From Candidatus Neomicrothrix sp. UBA2983 (GTDB lineage: Bacteria > Actinomycetota > Acidimicrobiia > Acidimicrobiales > MedAcidi-G1), in NCBI GenBank assembly GCA_002346745.1, contig DEAL01000009.1, positions 96,475 through 122,083 on the forward strand: a stretch of 25,609 bases of DNA, read 5' to 3'. Below the pieces are notes generated by a model that was given only the letters and a program-made list of their open reading frames with translations, was not told the origin of the DNA and ran no database searches. A program made the translations under genes and the position numbers. Shown here in pieces: positions 1 to 8,369 of the stretch; within the stretch, counting starts at the first letter, position 1, and every line of letters begins with the position of its first letter.

Positions 1-1213
1 CCGCCGCATCGAGGGCGTCCGCGCCGCGGGCGAGGAAGGCGCCGAGGATCCCCGCCAGGACGTCGCCGGATCCGGCGGTGGCCAGGCGCTGGTCGCCCGA
101 GGCGGCGAGGCGCACCCGGCCGTCGGGCGAGGCCACCACGGTGGTCGGGCCCTTCAGGAGCACGGCCGCCCCCGACGTGGCGGCCAGGGCACGGGCTGCG
201 GCCAGGCGGTCGGGTCCGGGAGGCGACCCCGTGAGGCGCTCGAACTCGCCGTCGTGGGGAGTCAGCACGGTCGGGGCGGGCCGAAGTGGCGCCTCGACGA
301 GGCCGAGGGCGGTCAGGCCGTCGCCGTCGACCACCGCCGGTCCGGTGAACGCCCTCAGAAGGGCCCGGACGTCGGCGGTGGCGACCGGACCGAGCCCGGG
401 GCCCAGGACCAGGGCGGCGAACCGCTGGTGGTCCGGGGGCGGCGTGAGGTCGGCCGGGACCGGATCCACCACGACCTCGAGGGGCGCCGCCTCCGTGCCG
501 CCGCCCGGAACTGACAGGCGGACGTAGCCGGCGCCCGACCGCTGGGCGGCTCGGGCGGCGAGGTGGGCGGCGCCCTCCATGCCGGGCGAGCCGGCGACCA
601 CCCAGCAGGCGCTCCGCCACTTGTGGTCCTCGCGGGGCCGTGGTGGGACCAGTCCGGCGATGTCGGAGGGTTCGACGAGGTGGGCGCCCACCCCGGAGGC
701 GTCGAGGCCGATGTCGACCACGTCGACCTCACCGCAGTGGTCCGGGCCGGCACCGAGGAGGTGTCCGGGCTTGAGGGCGGCGAAGGTCACGGTGCGTGTG
801 GCGGTCACCGGGCGTCCCAGCGGGCACCCGGTGAGGCCGTCGAGGCCGGACGGCAGGTCGACGGCGAGCACCGGGGCGTCGGTCGCCGGCGCCCCGTAGG
901 GGCGGCCCAGGCCGGTGCCGTAGGCAGCGTCGACCACTAGGTCGGCGTCGGGCAGCCGTTCCGGGGCAGCGGCGGCGTCGAGGACCTCGACCTGTGCCCC
1001 CAGTGCACGGAGCCGCTCGGCGCACACCCGTCCGTCGGCGCCGTTCGAGCCCTTGCCGGCAACCACGAGGACCCGGCGCCCGTCGGCACCGCCCAGCAGG
1101 GCGACGGCGGCATCGGCAACGGAGGCACCCGCCCGCTGGACGAGGACCTCGACCGGCTCGGGGGCGGCGGCGTCGATGGCCGCCATCTCCTCAGGCGTGG
1201 CGACCGGGCGCAT
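1..1213 (-). CDS. nnr: Bifunctional NAD(P)H-hydrate epimerase/dehydratase Nnr, C-terminus cut by window edge
   Basis: Repairs hydrated NAD(P)H: the N-terminal YjeF_N-type domain epimerises NAD(P)HX and the C-terminal ribokinase-like domain dehydrates it using ADP. I translated this frame by hand: it is open for 404 codons from ATG at 1213 to the window edge with no stop. N-terminal domain (about residues 1-185) shows AGKGSNGADG (52-61), DAAYGTGLGR (95-104), AVDLPSGLDG (117-126) and ALKPGHLLG (146-154). The C-terminal domain shows HKWR (197-200), VVAGSPGMEGAA (205-216), LGPGLG (270-275), DGDGL (296-300), TPHDGEFERLTG (318-329), LLKGPTT (352-358) and the catalytic-loop TAGSGDVLAG (379-388). Only the last part of the kinase-like domain is missing. 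It starts 4 bases after the acpS stop, so it is probably co-transcribed. acpS-nnr is a common actinobacterial pair. Confidence 0.93.
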   Translation of the reverse strand, partial: MRPVATPEEMAAIDAAAPEPVEVLVQRAGASVADAAVALLGGADGRRVLVVAGKGSNGADGRVCAERLRALGAQVEVLDAAAAPERLPDADLVVDAAYGTGLGRPYGAPATDAPVLAVDLPSGLDGLTGCPLGRPVTATRTVTFAALKPGHLLGAGPDHCGEVDVVDIGLDASGVGAHLVEPSDIAGLVPPRPREDHKWRSACWVVAGSPGMEGAAHLAARAAQRSGAGYVRLSVPGGGTEAAPLEVVVDPVPADLTPPPDHQRFAALVLGPGLGPVATADVRALLRAFTGPAVVDGDGLTALGLVEAPLRPAPTVLTPHDGEFERLTGSPPGPDRLAAARALAATSGAAVLLKGPTTVVASPDGRVRLAASGDQRLATAGSGDVLAGILGAFLARGADALDAA

Positions 1214-1217
1214 CCAC

Positions 1218-1583
1218 TCAGCGTGCCACGACCACGGCCTGGGCGACCGTGTCGGTGTGCGAGATCGTGACCAGCCAGTCGGCGACCCCCGCGCCGGCCG
1301 CCACGGCGGCCGCCTCCCCGTGGAGGCGCAGCGACGGCGACCCCGACTCGGCCCGGACCACCTCGATGTCGTACATGGCCATGCCGCCCAGGCCCAGGCC
1401 CAGTGCCTTGAGTGCGGCCTCCTTGGCGGCGAAGCGCCCGGCGTAGCGTTCGACCGGGTCGTTGCGCTGCTCGGCGTAGGCCCGTTCGTCGGGGCGGAAG
1501 AGGCGCTCCCGCAGCCCCGGCGTGCGCTCCAGCGAGCGGCGGAAGCGCTCGATGTCGACGAGGTCGGTCCCGATGCCGATCAT
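1218..1583 (-). CDS. acpS: Holo-[acyl-carrier-protein] synthase
   Basis: Transfers 4'-phosphopantetheine from CoA to the serine of apo-ACP, switching on fatty acid synthesis; cytoplasmic. The 121-residue product has the usual AcpS length and both family motifs: GIGTDLVDIERF at residues 3-14, with the metal-binding Asp at 7, and RFAAKEAALKALG at residues 50-62, with the metal-binding Glu at 55. The ATG at 1583 gives the canonical N-terminus MIGIGTD. It lies 48 bases after the glmS stop and 4 bases before nnr, so a glmS-acpS-nnr transcript is likely. Nothing looks disrupted. Confidence 0.96.
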   Translation of the reverse strand: MIGIGTDLVDIERFRRSLERTPGLRERLFRPDERAYAEQRNDPVERYAGRFAAKEAALKALGLGLGGMAMYDIEVVRAESGSPSLRLHGEAAAVAAGAGVADWLVTISHTDTVAQAVVVAR

Positions 1584-1631
1584 GCGGGACTCCCCGGGCG
1601 ACCCACGCCGATGCCGGCCATCGAGGGGCCG

Positions 1632-4600
1632 CTAGGCGCGGAGCCGGTCGGCGATGGCGCCGACCTCGTCGGTGAGCAGGTCCTCGACGGTGAGGGCCGC
1701 CAGCAGGTCGTCGCGCAGCGAGGGTTCGGTCTCGCAGACGGCGTCCCGGATCTGGCCGTAGCGGTTGCGGTAGCCCTCGAGCACCCCGCGGACGGCATCG
1801 GCGGCCAGGTGGTCGACGGTCGTGACGTGCAGCAGCGTCAGCCCGACCGCCTCGGCGTCCTTGACCTCTGGCACCAGCACGATCGTGCGGCCGTCGCGGG
1901 CACCCCGGGCGACGAGCACCTCGCGGTCGACCGCCACCCGGTGCTTGGTGCCCACGAGGGCCGGGTCGCGTTCGGTGCGCGACGGGATGCCGGTCGACAC
2001 GCCGCCCCGGTCGAGGATGGCGGCCGTCGGGGCGGCGCCCTCGACGCCGTCCAGCCGGTAGCGGGTGAAACCGTTGACCTCGGCGATGGCCGGATCGAGC
2101 GCCAGAAGCAGCCGCAGCGTCCGGTAGGTGAGGCCGTCGCGCGGCGCACCAGCGTCCAGCACGGCCCGGGCCAGGCGGGACTCGAGCAGCGTCTCGTCGG
2201 AGCGGGAGATGCCCACGGTCACGGTCTTGGCCTGGTGCTTGATGGCGTCGATCGGGCGGGTGAGCTCCTCGATGGCGACCGACAGGGCCGACGCCAGGTC
2301 GTCGAGCACCAGCGCCGGGGTGCCGACCCGGCCGAACTCGCGCTGGTACGACTCGAGGGGAACGTCGCCGAGGGCGTAGCGGAACAGCGACGCCAGCCGG
2401 ACCGCCGTGGCGGCCTCGAGATGGCCGTTGAGGCGACCCGACCGCAACTCGTCGTGGAACCGGTTGGCGGCCGGCTCCAGGCGTCGCCGAACGGCTTCGA
2501 CCAGGGCGTCGTCGGCCCCGTCCACCGACTCGTCCAGCTCGCCGGCGGCGGCCTGCTCGATCGTGGCGTGCGCCTCCCGGAGCGGCTGGGCCTGGGCGTC
2601 GATGGCCCGGGCGGCCTCGTAGCCGAACAGGTGTCCCACCATGGTGGCCAGCACGAAGGCCAGGCGCGGGTGGACGACCGGGACGGCGACCACGTCGAGG
2701 GCCTCGGGGAAGCGGCCCGGGGCGTCGGTTACCACCAGGGGTGCGGCCCGGTGGGCCCGGTAGATCGCGACCTCCTTGGCCACGTCGTCGATCGTCGAGC
2801 CGCTGAGGCCCGTGGCGCAGACCAGCACCAGGGGCTCCGAGGAGAGGTCGATGTGCTTCTTGTCCTCGGTGGCGTCGCTGGCGATGGACTTGTAGCAGAG
2901 CTCCGAGAGCTTGATCCGGACCTCGCGGGCGGCGGTCAGGTTGGCGCCGTTGCCGACGACCGCCCAGTGGCGGCGGCCGGGGGCGTGCCGGGACGCCATC
3001 TCGGCGATCCGGGGCCGTTCGGCCAGGACCTGCGTCATGGCGTCAGGCAGCGTGCGCAGGCCGGCCAGCAGGGCTGCACGGTCGGGCGCACCGGGCGCAC
3101 CTGCGGCGTCGGCGAGTGCGGCGGCCAGCAGGAAGCCGGCCACGACCTGGCCGTAGAACGCCTTGGTGGAGGCGACGCTCATCTCCACGTCGCGGCCGTC
3201 TGACGTGTACAGCACCCCGTCGGCCCGGTCGGTGAGGTCGCTGTTGCGACGGTTGACGATCGCCACCACGCGGCCGCCGCGGGCCCGGACCAGGTCGACG
3301 GTGCGGTTGGTGTCGGTGGTGGTGCCCGACTGGCTGATCGCCACCACAAGCGTGTCCGACATGTCTGATCGCAGGCCGAAGCCGGAGAGTTCGGTGGCGG
3401 GCCGGGCGGCCACGGACACGCCGGTGCCGGCCAGCTCGGCGGCGATGGCGTCCGCCACGGCCTCAGCGGCGATGGCGGCGGTCCCCTGGCCGATGACGAG
3501 GATCTCGGCGATCCGTCCGGTGGCCAGGTCGTCCCGCAGCGCATCCGACATGGACGCGGGCGCAAGGGCGACGGTGGGTCCCGCGTCGCCGTCGAGCAGG
3601 CGGCCCCGCAGGGTAGAGGCCACCGACTCGGGGGACTCGCCGATCTCCTTGAGGAGGTAGTGCGGGTGGTCGCCCCGGTCGATGTCGCGTGTGGTGATGC
3701 CGGCCTGTGTCACCTCGTCGTCACCCACCGGAAGCTCCCGGCCGTCGTACGACCGGCGCCGCAGGCCTGCCAGGGTGCCGGCGGCCGCGGCGTCGAGCTC
3801 GACGACCTGTCCGCCCGACGCCGGGTTGCCCGGGTCGGCGAGCGCCTCGCCGTCCATGCGGACGTAGTCGGCGGTGAGTTCGACGACCCCATAGGGCTCG
3901 CTGGCGACCACGAAGGCGTCCTCGGCCAGGCCGACATACAGGGCCTGCCCACTGCCCCGCAGCGACAGGTGCAGGCGGTCGGGCGAGTCCCCGAAGGCGG
4001 CGGCGATGGCCAGCGACCCCTCGAAGGCGGCGACCGTGTGGCGGAAGGCCTCGTCGGCCGTCGCCCCACCGGCCAGCCCTCGGGCGCACAGGAGGGGCAC
4101 GACCTTGGCGTCGGTCGTGATGGCGTCGGGCACGTCGAGCTGCTCGGCGACGACGAGGTCGGCGTGGTTGTCGACGTCGCCGTTCTGGACGGCGGTCACG
4201 AGGTGGGTGGGCGCCGACTCGCCGTCGCTGCTGGAGTCCAGCGGGTGGGCGTTGGCCTCGGCGATGATCCCGACGCTGGCCCAGCGCGTGTGGCCGAGCA
4301 CCGCCCCCCGGACCGACGGGCCGGTCAGGGCCCGGGCCAGCAGGTCGTCGCCGGCCAGCGCCCGGCGCAGGACGGTGGTGTTGTCGCCCAGCTCGCCGAT
4401 CTCGGCAGCGGTCTTCACGACGAAAGCCAGGCCTCCGCCGGGCAGCACCCGGGCACTGCCGGAGCGCAGCAGCGGGTCGGCGCTGCGGGCGGCGAGCAGG
4501 GCCGACACGGTCGGGTCGTCGAGGTCGAGGTCGTGGTCCCAGACGGTGACCTGCAGACCCGCCGAGTCCCGGCCGCGGACCTCCAGGCGGTCGAGGGCGG

Positions 4601-5057
4601 TCAGCGACTGCTGGATCGACAGGAGGACGGCCAGTCCGGCGCTGCTCGACGGTTCGGCGGCCGACGACAGGCCGACGACGCCGCGGGCGGCGCCCAGGCG
4701 GTCCTGGTCGAGCGACCAGACGGCGTCGCGGAGCCGGACCAGGGCGGCGTTGCCGGCCTCCCGCTCGGCGGCGAGTCCGGCGATGGCCTCACTCAGGTCA
4801 GCGAAGCGCGAACGAACGGCCGCCACCTGTTCGGCGACCGCCTCGGGCAGGCCGGCGGTCCCCAAGAGCGCCTCGAGGCCAGCGGCGCCCCCGAGGAGCG
4901 CGTCGGTGGCCTCGAGCAGGTCGGCGGCGGCGTCCAGCGACGTCGGGTCGGCGGCGGCGGCGAGCCCGACAGCCTCGCGGAGGGGCTCGAGGACGGCATC
5001 GGCGGCGGGTACCGGTCGGGTGGCGGGGCCACGAAGCACCGCGATGATGCCGCACAT
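1632..5057 (-). CDS. glmS: Double-length glutamine-fructose-6-phosphate aminotransferase (GlmS-like)
   Basis: Likely makes glucosamine-6-phosphate from fructose-6-phosphate and glutamine, feeding GlmM next door. The product is 1141 residues, against roughly 610 for ordinary GlmS. Starting MCGII puts the nucleophile at Cys2. The glutaminase continues with RGRDSAG (161-167), GHTRWA (255-260), NAHP (269-272), QNGDVDN (291-297) and Asp316. HYLLKEI (466-472) links to SIS domain 1 (about 517-650; ISQSGTTTDT at 574-583, SVASTKAF at 627-634) and SIS domain 2 (about 695-820; KLSE ending at Glu719, KKH ending at His735). A GlmS C-tail-like AKTVTVG is at 943-949, with Lys944 matching the catalytic Lys. 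Extra material: an Ala-rich helical insert at about 10-150, about 110 residues between SIS2 and the tail motif, and about 190 residues after it. Glutaminase sites differ from the norm: RWATHG reads RWASVG and HNG reads QNG. Start supported by GAGGA 4 bases upstream. Exact activity is inferred. Confidence 0.8.
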   Translation of the reverse strand: MCGIIAVLRGPATRPVPAADAVLEPLREAVGLAAAADPTSLDAAADLLEATDALLGGAAGLEALLGTAGLPEAVAEQVAAVRSRFADLSEAIAGLAAEREAGNAALVRLRDAVWSLDQDRLGAARGVVGLSSAAEPSSSAGLAVLLSIQQSLTALDRLEVRGRDSAGLQVTVWDHDLDLDDPTVSALLAARSADPLLRSGSARVLPGGGLAFVVKTAAEIGELGDNTTVLRRALAGDDLLARALTGPSVRGAVLGHTRWASVGIIAEANAHPLDSSSDGESAPTHLVTAVQNGDVDNHADLVVAEQLDVPDAITTDAKVVPLLCARGLAGGATADEAFRHTVAAFEGSLAIAAAFGDSPDRLHLSLRGSGQALYVGLAEDAFVVASEPYGVVELTADYVRMDGEALADPGNPASGGQVVELDAAAAGTLAGLRRRSYDGRELPVGDDEVTQAGITTRDIDRGDHPHYLLKEIGESPESVASTLRGRLLDGDAGPTVALAPASMSDALRDDLATGRIAEILVIGQGTAAIAAEAVADAIAAELAGTGVSVAARPATELSGFGLRSDMSDTLVVAISQSGTTTDTNRTVDLVRARGGRVVAIVNRRNSDLTDRADGVLYTSDGRDVEMSVASTKAFYGQVVAGFLLAAALADAAGAPGAPDRAALLAGLRTLPDAMTQVLAERPRIAEMASRHAPGRRHWAVVGNGANLTAAREVRIKLSELCYKSIASDATEDKKHIDLSSEPLVLVCATGLSGSTIDDVAKEVAIYRAHRAAPLVVTDAPGRFPEALDVVAVPVVHPRLAFVLATMVGHLFGYEAARAIDAQAQPLREAHATIEQAAAGELDESVDGADDALVEAVRRRLEPAANRFHDELRSGRLNGHLEAATAVRLASLFRYALGDVPLESYQREFGRVGTPALVLDDLASALSVAIEELTRPIDAIKHQAKTVTVGISRSDETLLESRLARAVLDAGAPRDGLTYRTLRLLLALDPAIAEVNGFTRYRLDGVEGAAPTAAILDRGGVSTGIPSRTERDPALVGTKHRVAVDREVLVARGARDGRTIVLVPEVKDAEAVGLTLLHVTTVDHLAADAVRGVLEGYRNRYGQIRDAVCETEPSLRDDLLAALTVEDLLTDEVGAIADRLRA

Positions 5058-5075
5058 GGTGTCCTCGTGTCCTTT

Positions 5076-5113
5076 CCGCTGTTGTTGGGACCGCTGTTTT
5101 CGAGGCCGCTGCT
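5076..5113. repeat. Three CCGCTG direct repeats at 15-bp period in the glmS leader
   Basis: On the plus strand CCGCTGTT occurs at 5076 and 5091, and CCGCTGCT at 5106, an exact 15-bp period. On the glmS sense strand these read as repeated CAGCGG shortly before the start codon, the nearest ending about 18 bases upstream of ATG. They could be a protein-binding array, an RNA element or chance in GC-rich sequence. Confidence 0.4.
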
Positions 5114-5169
5114 CCCGGGCCCGCGGCCGCCGGGCGGCCCACCGGCCCCGTCGGGCCGTCTCGGGAGGG

Positions 5170-5175
5170 ATTCTA
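5170..5175 (-). promoter_or_regulatory. Possible -10 element upstream of glmS
   Basis: The minus strand reads TAGAAT here, at the end of glmM, about 113 bases before the glmS start. It fits an actinobacterial TANNNT -10, but no convincing -35 lies 16-18 bases upstream (the site at 5193-5198 reads GACCCT). The glmM-glmS gap (5058-5180) is GC-rich and could hold a separate promoter for glmS-acpS-nnr. Weak evidence. Confidence 0.3.
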
Positions 5176-5180
5176 CGCGG

Positions 5181-6503
5181 TCACCCCGCCGCAGGGTCCG
5201 CGGACCGCCGAGCCGCCGCGCAGAGCCCGTCGACCAGTTCGTCGGCCAGGTCGGCGTCGAGCGCCTCGACCATCACCCGCACGACCGGCTCGGTCCCCGA
5301 GGGGCGGACCACGACGCGGCCCTCGCCCCCCAGCCGATTCTGGGCGGAGGCGATGTCGTCCGCCATGGCGGCGACCACGTCGTCACCGGGGGACGAAACG
5401 GTGACGGCGCGCAGGACCTGTGGGGCCTTCATGACCAGGCGGGTGGTCCACTCGCCGAGGTCATGGCCCCGGCGGCGGGCGGCGTCGAGCGCCTGCACAC
5501 CGGCCAGGAGGCCGTCGCCGGTGGTGGCCAGGTGGCGCAGGATCACGTGTCCCGACTGCTCACCGCCGAGCGTCCAGCCGTTGGCCTCCAGTGCCTCGAG
5601 GACGTAGCGGTCCCCAACGGCCGTCTCGTGGACGGCGATCCCGGCTGCGGCGAGGGCCCGACGCAGGCCCAGGTTCGCCATGACGGTCACGACGACGGTG
5701 TCGTCGGCGAGGAGGCCGCGCTCGTGGAGGTCGGTGCCGCAGGCGGCGAGAAGGTGGTCGCCGTCGAGCAGGGCGCCGTCGGCGCCCACGGCCACGACCC
5801 GGTCGCCGTCTCCGTCGAAGGCCAGCCCGGCGTCGGCGCCGGCGGCCACCACGGCCCTGCAGAGGTCATCCGGGTGCATCGAGCCGCACCCCTCGTTGAT
5901 GTTGCAGCCGTCGGGCTCCGCGTACAGGACGGTGACGTCGGCGCCGAGGTCCTCGAGCACCGACGGCGCCGCTGCGGACATGGCGCCGTTGGCGCAGTCG
6001 ACGACCAGCCGCATACCGGACAGCGCGCCGGCCTCGACCGAGGACGCCACGGCGACGGCCCAGCGACCGTCGGGTGCCGGTTCCGGCACCTCGACGTCGA
6101 CGTCGTCGAATTCGGGGACGGCGTCCCAGCTGGCCTGGAGGTCGGCCTGGGCGGCATCACCCAGCTTCCGGCCGCCAGCGGCGAAGAGCTTCACCCCGTT
6201 GTCGGTCCACGGGTTGTGCGAGGCCGACACGACGGCGCCGGCGATCCCGTCGACGGCGGCCACGTGGGCGACGGCCGGCGTGGGCGCCACGCCGAGCAGG
6301 CGGACCCGGGTGCCGCCCGCGACGAAGCCCTCGGCGAGGGCGCGCGCCAGCGCAGGCCCCGACGCACGGGTGTCGTGGCCGATGGCGACCTCGTCGGCAC
6401 CGAGATGCGCTGCGGCTGCCCTGCCGAGGGCGCGCACGACCGACCCGGTGAGCACGGTGTCCGCACGGGCTCGGACGCCGTCGGTGCCGAAGCGCAGGGC
6501 CAT
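5181..6503 (-). CDS. glmM: Phosphoglucosamine mutase
   Basis: Interconverts glucosamine-6-phosphate and glucosamine-1-phosphate on the way to UDP-GlcNAc for peptidoglycan. The 440-residue product has every phosphohexomutase landmark: FGTDGVRA near the N-terminus (5-12), the phosphoserine loop SASHNP (93-98, active Ser at 95), the metal loop DGDGDR (230-235), the sugar-binding GGEQSGH (313-319) and the phosphate-binding RPSGTEP (400-406). I chose ATG at 6503 because it places FGTDGVR at the usual distance; an in-frame GTG at 6527 would add eight residues, and neither start has a strong Shine-Dalgarno sequence. It follows rpsI by 47 bases and precedes glmS by 123, so consecutive pathway steps are side by side. 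Confidence 0.95.
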   Translation of the reverse strand: MALRFGTDGVRARADTVLTGSVVRALGRAAAAHLGADEVAIGHDTRASGPALARALAEGFVAGGTRVRLLGVAPTPAVAHVAAVDGIAGAVVSASHNPWTDNGVKLFAAGGRKLGDAAQADLQASWDAVPEFDDVDVEVPEPAPDGRWAVAVASSVEAGALSGMRLVVDCANGAMSAAAPSVLEDLGADVTVLYAEPDGCNINEGCGSMHPDDLCRAVVAAGADAGLAFDGDGDRVVAVGADGALLDGDHLLAACGTDLHERGLLADDTVVVTVMANLGLRRALAAAGIAVHETAVGDRYVLEALEANGWTLGGEQSGHVILRHLATTGDGLLAGVQALDAARRRGHDLGEWTTRLVMKAPQVLRAVTVSSPGDDVVAAMADDIASAQNRLGGEGRVVVRPSGTEPVVRVMVEALDADLADELVDGLCAAARRSADPAAG

Positions 6504-6550
6504 GGGAATGGGGCCGGTTCGGACCACCCGGGACGGGTCGCCGACCGTCG

Positions 6551-6949
6551 CTAGCGCTTGCTGTACTGGGGCGCCTTGCGGGCCTTCTTGAGGCCGTACT
6601 TCTTGGACTCCTTCTTGCGGTCGTCCCGCGTGAGGAGTCCGGCCCGCTTGAGGGCGTCGCGGCGCTCGGGCTCGATGGCCTCGAGCGCCCGGGCGATGCC
6701 GAGGCGCAGGGCGCCGGCCTGGCCGGCGGAGCCGCCGCCGTGGACAGTGGCGTCGATGTCGTAGGCGCCCTCGGCGCCGGTGACGCGCAGGGGCTCGAGG
6801 AACACCAGGCGGTGCGATTCGGAGGGGAAGAAGTCCTCGGCGGCCCGGCCGTTGATGGTGATCGACGAGGCGCCGTCGACGGGGCGCAGGCGGACGCGGG
6901 CGACGGCGGCCTTGCGGCGTCCGGTGGTCTGGATGAGGGGCTGCGACAT
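6551..6949 (-). CDS. rpsI: 30S ribosomal protein S9
   Basis: Small-subunit head protein whose C-terminal tail reaches the P-site tRNA. The 132-residue product begins MSQPLIQTTGRRKAAVARV, has the family core GGGSAGQAGALRLGIARAL (about 86-104) and ends in the invariant basic tail APQYSKR. ATG at 6949 is preceded by GAGG about 8 bases upstream and lies 14 bases after the rplM stop, so translation with rplM is likely coordinated. The pair rplM-rpsI is conserved throughout bacteria. Confidence 0.98.
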   Translation of the reverse strand: MSQPLIQTTGRRKAAVARVRLRPVDGASSITINGRAAEDFFPSESHRLVFLEPLRVTGAEGAYDIDATVHGGGSAGQAGALRLGIARALEAIEPERRDALKRAGLLTRDDRKKESKKYGLKKARKAPQYSKR

Positions 6950-6963
6950 GACGGGAACCTCGA

Positions 6964-7416
6964 TCAGACGGTGCGGGCCCGGGCGTGCTCGATCACGAGC
7001 GGCTGGGGCTCCTGGGCGGCGTGGGGGTGCTCCGGGCCGCGGTAGACCTTGAGCTTGGAGAGCATCTGGCGACCCAGCCGGTTCTTCGGGAGCATGCCGC
7101 GGATGGTGCGGCGCACGGCCTCGTCGGAGCGGTCGGCGAGGGCGTCGCCGTAGGCGCGCGACTTGAGGCCACCCGGGTAGCCGGAGTGGTCGTAGACCAT
7201 CTTGTCGCTGGCCTTGGCACCGGTCAGCACGACCTTGTCGGTGTTGACGATGACGACGTGGTCGCCCGTGTCGAGGTGGGGCGTGAAGATGGGCTTGTGC
7301 TTGCCGCGGAGGATGGCGGCGACCTCGCTGGCCAAGCGGCCGAGCACGAGGCCCTCGGCGTCGACGACGTGCCAGGCACGCTCGATCTCGCCGGCCTTGG
7401 GGGTGTAGGTGGACAC
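6964..7416 (-). CDS. rplM: 50S ribosomal protein L13
   Basis: Large-subunit protein that binds 23S rRNA early in assembly. The 150-residue product shows WHVVDAEGLVLGRLAS (about 15-30), GDHVVIVNTDKVVLTG (about 51-66), the YDHSGYPGGLK loop and GMLPKNRLGRQML (about 107-119). The start is GTG at 7416, giving VSTYTPK; GAGG lies 6 bases upstream, and this start gives the usual actinobacterial length. A longer in-frame reading upstream has no family similarity. It heads rplM-rpsI-glmM, with a promoter-like site at 7503-7531. Confidence 0.97.
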   Translation of the reverse strand: MSTYTPKAGEIERAWHVVDAEGLVLGRLASEVAAILRGKHKPIFTPHLDTGDHVVIVNTDKVVLTGAKASDKMVYDHSGYPGGLKSRAYGDALADRSDEAVRRTIRGMLPKNRLGRQMLSKLKVYRGPEHPHAAQEPQPLVIEHARARTV

Positions 7417-7502
7417 GGGGTACCTCTTGGGCTGAATCGCTGTGGGCAGCCACCCGGCGGGCAGGGGGCCGGGGCCGCCACGGTCCGTCGGGCCAGAGAG
7501 CA

Positions 7503-7531
7503 AGGCTACGACCGCGCGTGGGACGCGGCAA
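7503..7531 (-). promoter_or_regulatory. Putative promoter of rplM-rpsI-glmM
   Basis: The minus strand reads TTGCCG at 7531-7526, a 17-base spacer, then TAGCCT at 7508-7503. A start near 7496 would give an 80-base leader before the rplM GTG. It sits in the 151-base truA-rplM gap. The same layout (TTG, 17-base spacer, TAGC-T) is found ahead of rplC and infA, which strengthens all three calls. No clean terminator with a T-run is visible after truA. Confidence 0.6.
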
Positions 7532-7567
7532 CCCTGCGGCGAGCGGCCACCGGCGCCACCGGACGGG

Positions 7568-8356
7568 TCATGCGTCACCCGGGGCCGAAACGCCCCACCC
7601 CTCGGGGTACCGGACCGCCCAGAGGGTCAGGCCGTGGGGTGGCGCCGGCTCGCCGGCGGCGTGCCGGTCGCGGGCGGCGAGGACGTCCGGCATCCCGGCG
7701 GCCGGGCGACGGCCGCGTCCCACCTCCACGAGCGTGCCGACGATCGAACGCACCATCTGGTGGCAGAACGCCGTCGCCGACACCTCGAAGACGAGGAGGC
7801 CGTCGACGTCGGGCCCCTCCCAGGAGGCCTCCTCGATGCGCCGCACCAGGCTGGGCTCGGGCTCGCCAACAGCCGGCTTGGGGCGCCGGCAGAACGAGGC
7901 GAAGTCGTGCTCGCCGACCAGGTCCCCGGCCGCCTCCTGCATGGCGGCCACGTCGAGCGGTGCGGCCACGTGCCAGGCGGTGGCGGCCAGGAATGGGTCG
8001 GGGTCCTCTCGGGCGAGCACCCGGTAGCGGTAGCGACGGCCCGTGGCCGAGAAGCGGGCGTCGAAGTCCTCGCCGGCCGGCTCCAGCGAGCACAGCACCA
8101 CCGCCGGTCCGCACTGGCGGTTGACCGAACGCCGTATCCGGTCGAGGTCGGCGTCGTCGGGTAGGTCGAAGCTGACCACCTGACCGACGGCGTGAACGCC
8201 GCGGTCGGTGCGGCCGGCACAGGTGACCGCGACCGGCACGCCAGCGACGCGGGAAAGCGCCTCGTTCAGGTCGCCGGCGACCGTACGGACGCCGTCGTTG
8301 GCGGCGAATCCGTGGAAGGGGGACCCATCGTAGGAGACGGCCCCCCGGACCCGCAT
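7568..8356 (-). CDS. truA: tRNA pseudouridine(38-40) synthase TruA
   Basis: Converts uridines 38-40 in the anticodon stem-loop of many tRNAs to pseudouridine. The 262-residue product has the normal TruA length. It shows the N-terminal V-SYDGSPFHGFA pattern (7-18), the catalytic loop AGRTDRGVHA (47-56, nucleophile Asp51), the substrate-binding FSATGRRYRYRV (about 102-113) and the C-terminal FCHQMVRSIVGTLVEVGRG (about 206-224). ATG at 8356 is 13 bases after the rplQ stop. rplQ-truA-rplM-rpsI is the standard actinobacterial order, which supports the call. Confidence 0.97.
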   Translation of the reverse strand: MRVRGAVSYDGSPFHGFAANDGVRTVAGDLNEALSRVAGVPVAVTCAGRTDRGVHAVGQVVSFDLPDDADLDRIRRSVNRQCGPAVVLCSLEPAGEDFDARFSATGRRYRYRVLAREDPDPFLAATAWHVAAPLDVAAMQEAAGDLVGEHDFASFCRRPKPAVGEPEPSLVRRIEEASWEGPDVDGLLVFEVSATAFCHQMVRSIVGTLVEVGRGRRPAAGMPDVLAARDRHAAGEPAPPHGLTLWAVRYPEGWGVSAPGDA

Positions 8357-8369
8357 GCCGTGGGCCGGG

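Noticed and set aside
1053..3203. Plus-strand open frame of 716 codons antisense to nnr, acpS and glmS
   Set aside because: Same low-complexity shadow character; no start context or domain, and it crosses three genes.
5058..5180. A glmS ribozyme or riboswitch in the glmS leader
   Set aside because: The leader is only 120 bases and I see none of the conserved core of the glmS ribozyme, which is mainly known from Firmicutes.
3660..6554. Plus-strand open frame of 964 codons antisense to glmS and glmM
   Set aside because: Its product is Gly/Val/Arg-rich with no recognisable domain, runs across two well-defined genes and their gap, and is the mirror of GC-rich codon bias. Long antisense frames are expected at this GC content.
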